Shown piece by piece: positions 63,729-64,000 of a stretch of 64,000 bases of DNA. The DNA comes from Acidobacteriaceae bacterium (GTDB lineage: Bacteria > Acidobacteriota > Terriglobia > Terriglobales > Acidobacteriaceae). Each line of letters begins with the position of its first letter. The first letter of the stretch is position 1. A model generated the notes under the pieces. That model was not told where the DNA came from, made no database searches, and saw only the letters and a list, made by a program, of their open reading frames with translations. Location of the stretch: assembly GCA_030041435.1 (NCBI GenBank), contig JASHNW010000101.1, positions 1-64,000 of the forward strand, written 5' to 3'. A program made the translations under genes and the position numbers.

Positions 63729-64000
63729 TCACGTTTCGGCAAGCGCACTATGCAGCGCATCCAACAGGGCGATGTCGCTGAACGGCTTGAATAAACATGC
63801 GATGGCGCCTTGCTCGACCAACCGCGACCGGACCGCCTCGTCCCGGTGGGCAGTAATGAAAATCACTGGAACCCTGCCGCCGCCACGCTTCAACTCCTGC
63901 TGCAGTTCGGGCCCGCTCATTCCCGGCATTGCGATGTCCAGAATCAGACATTTCGATTGCGACGGCGCGTCGGATGCAAGGAACGCCTCTGCGGAGCAGA
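63729..64000 (-). CDS. Response-regulator receiver domain (partial, 5' end outside window)
   Basis: The visible 90 residues run from the window edge to a TGA at 63731-63729 and are the second half of a CheY-like receiver: CLILDIAMPGMSGPEL holds the phospho-acceptor Asp, VIFITAH the conserved Thr/Ser position, and ACLFKPFSD the conserved Lys. It ends right after the domain (DALHSALAET), so it is a stand-alone receiver or the last domain of a hybrid kinase. The upstream half is missing. Confidence 0.88.
   Translation of the reverse strand, partial: CSAEAFLASDAPSQSKCLILDIAMPGMSGPELQQELKRGGGRVPVIFITAHRDEAVRSRLVEQGAIACLFKPFSDIALLDALHSALAET

Noticed and set aside
63463-63732. 89-aa minus-strand frame overlapping the response-regulator stop (GTGA)
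   Set aside because: Tempting coupling, but composition is random-like and no domain is visible.

Overview
The window looks like a chromosomal segment of an Acidobacteriota bacterium, probably class Terriglobia (the Acidobacterium/Granulicella/Edaphobacter side). The evidence is high GC content, three roughly 1,160-1,195-residue TonB-dependent receptors with an N-terminal carboxypeptidase-regulatory-like domain (the Oar-like type typical of this phylum), a winged-helix regulator fused to a PD40 propeller, a Ser/Thr kinase with TolB-like and TPR modules, and many secreted glycoside hydrolases with no SusD partner. No rRNA, tRNA, CRISPR array or intact mobile element was seen. Taxonomy is inferred from gene style only.

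Left part (1-8.6 kb): the tail of an unknown gene with its terminator, a MacB/FtsX-type permease, a secreted YXWGXW-repeat protein, an aldehyde dehydrogenase, a small membrane-anchored protein of unknown function, and a Tat-exported GH94/GH36-like glycosidase.

8.9-13.6 kb holds the most unusual cassette: a transmembrane Ser/Thr kinase, a 96-residue peptide whose ATG overlaps the kinase stop, a YcaO protein and a TfuA-like protein, all overlapping or nearly touching. YcaO plus TfuA is the known backbone-thioamidation pair, so the 96-residue peptide is a candidate RiPP precursor. Immediately downstream (13.6-21 kb), behind its own promoter, is a five-gene exported redox operon: two unrecognised large proteins each with one C-terminal CXXCH haem site, the small and large (GMC, 3Fe-4S-type Cys motif) subunits of a periplasmic FAD dehydrogenase, and a Tat-exported multicopper oxidase.

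21-58 kb is a large carbohydrate-utilisation region. It has three receptors, a wHTH-PD40 regulator, a LacI-family regulator with a non-canonical start, and glycosidases of families GH66, GH39 (two paralogues), PF10091/GH144-like, GH3 with a PA14 insert, an orphan clan-A-like enzyme, a debranching-type (alpha/alpha)6 enzyme, GH13 and GH9, plus rpiA. CG-centred LacI-type palindromes precede several of these genes and suggest one regulon. A decayed patch at 43.6-45.0 kb holds a truncated FG-GAP protein and a glycosidase remnant whose two halves lie on opposite strands.

Right end (58-64 kb): a TolC/EmrA/EmrB-type tripartite efflux operon ending in a cytidylate-kinase-like gene, a roughly 740-bp gap with no convincing gene, and the C-terminal part of a response-regulator receiver domain cut by the window edge.
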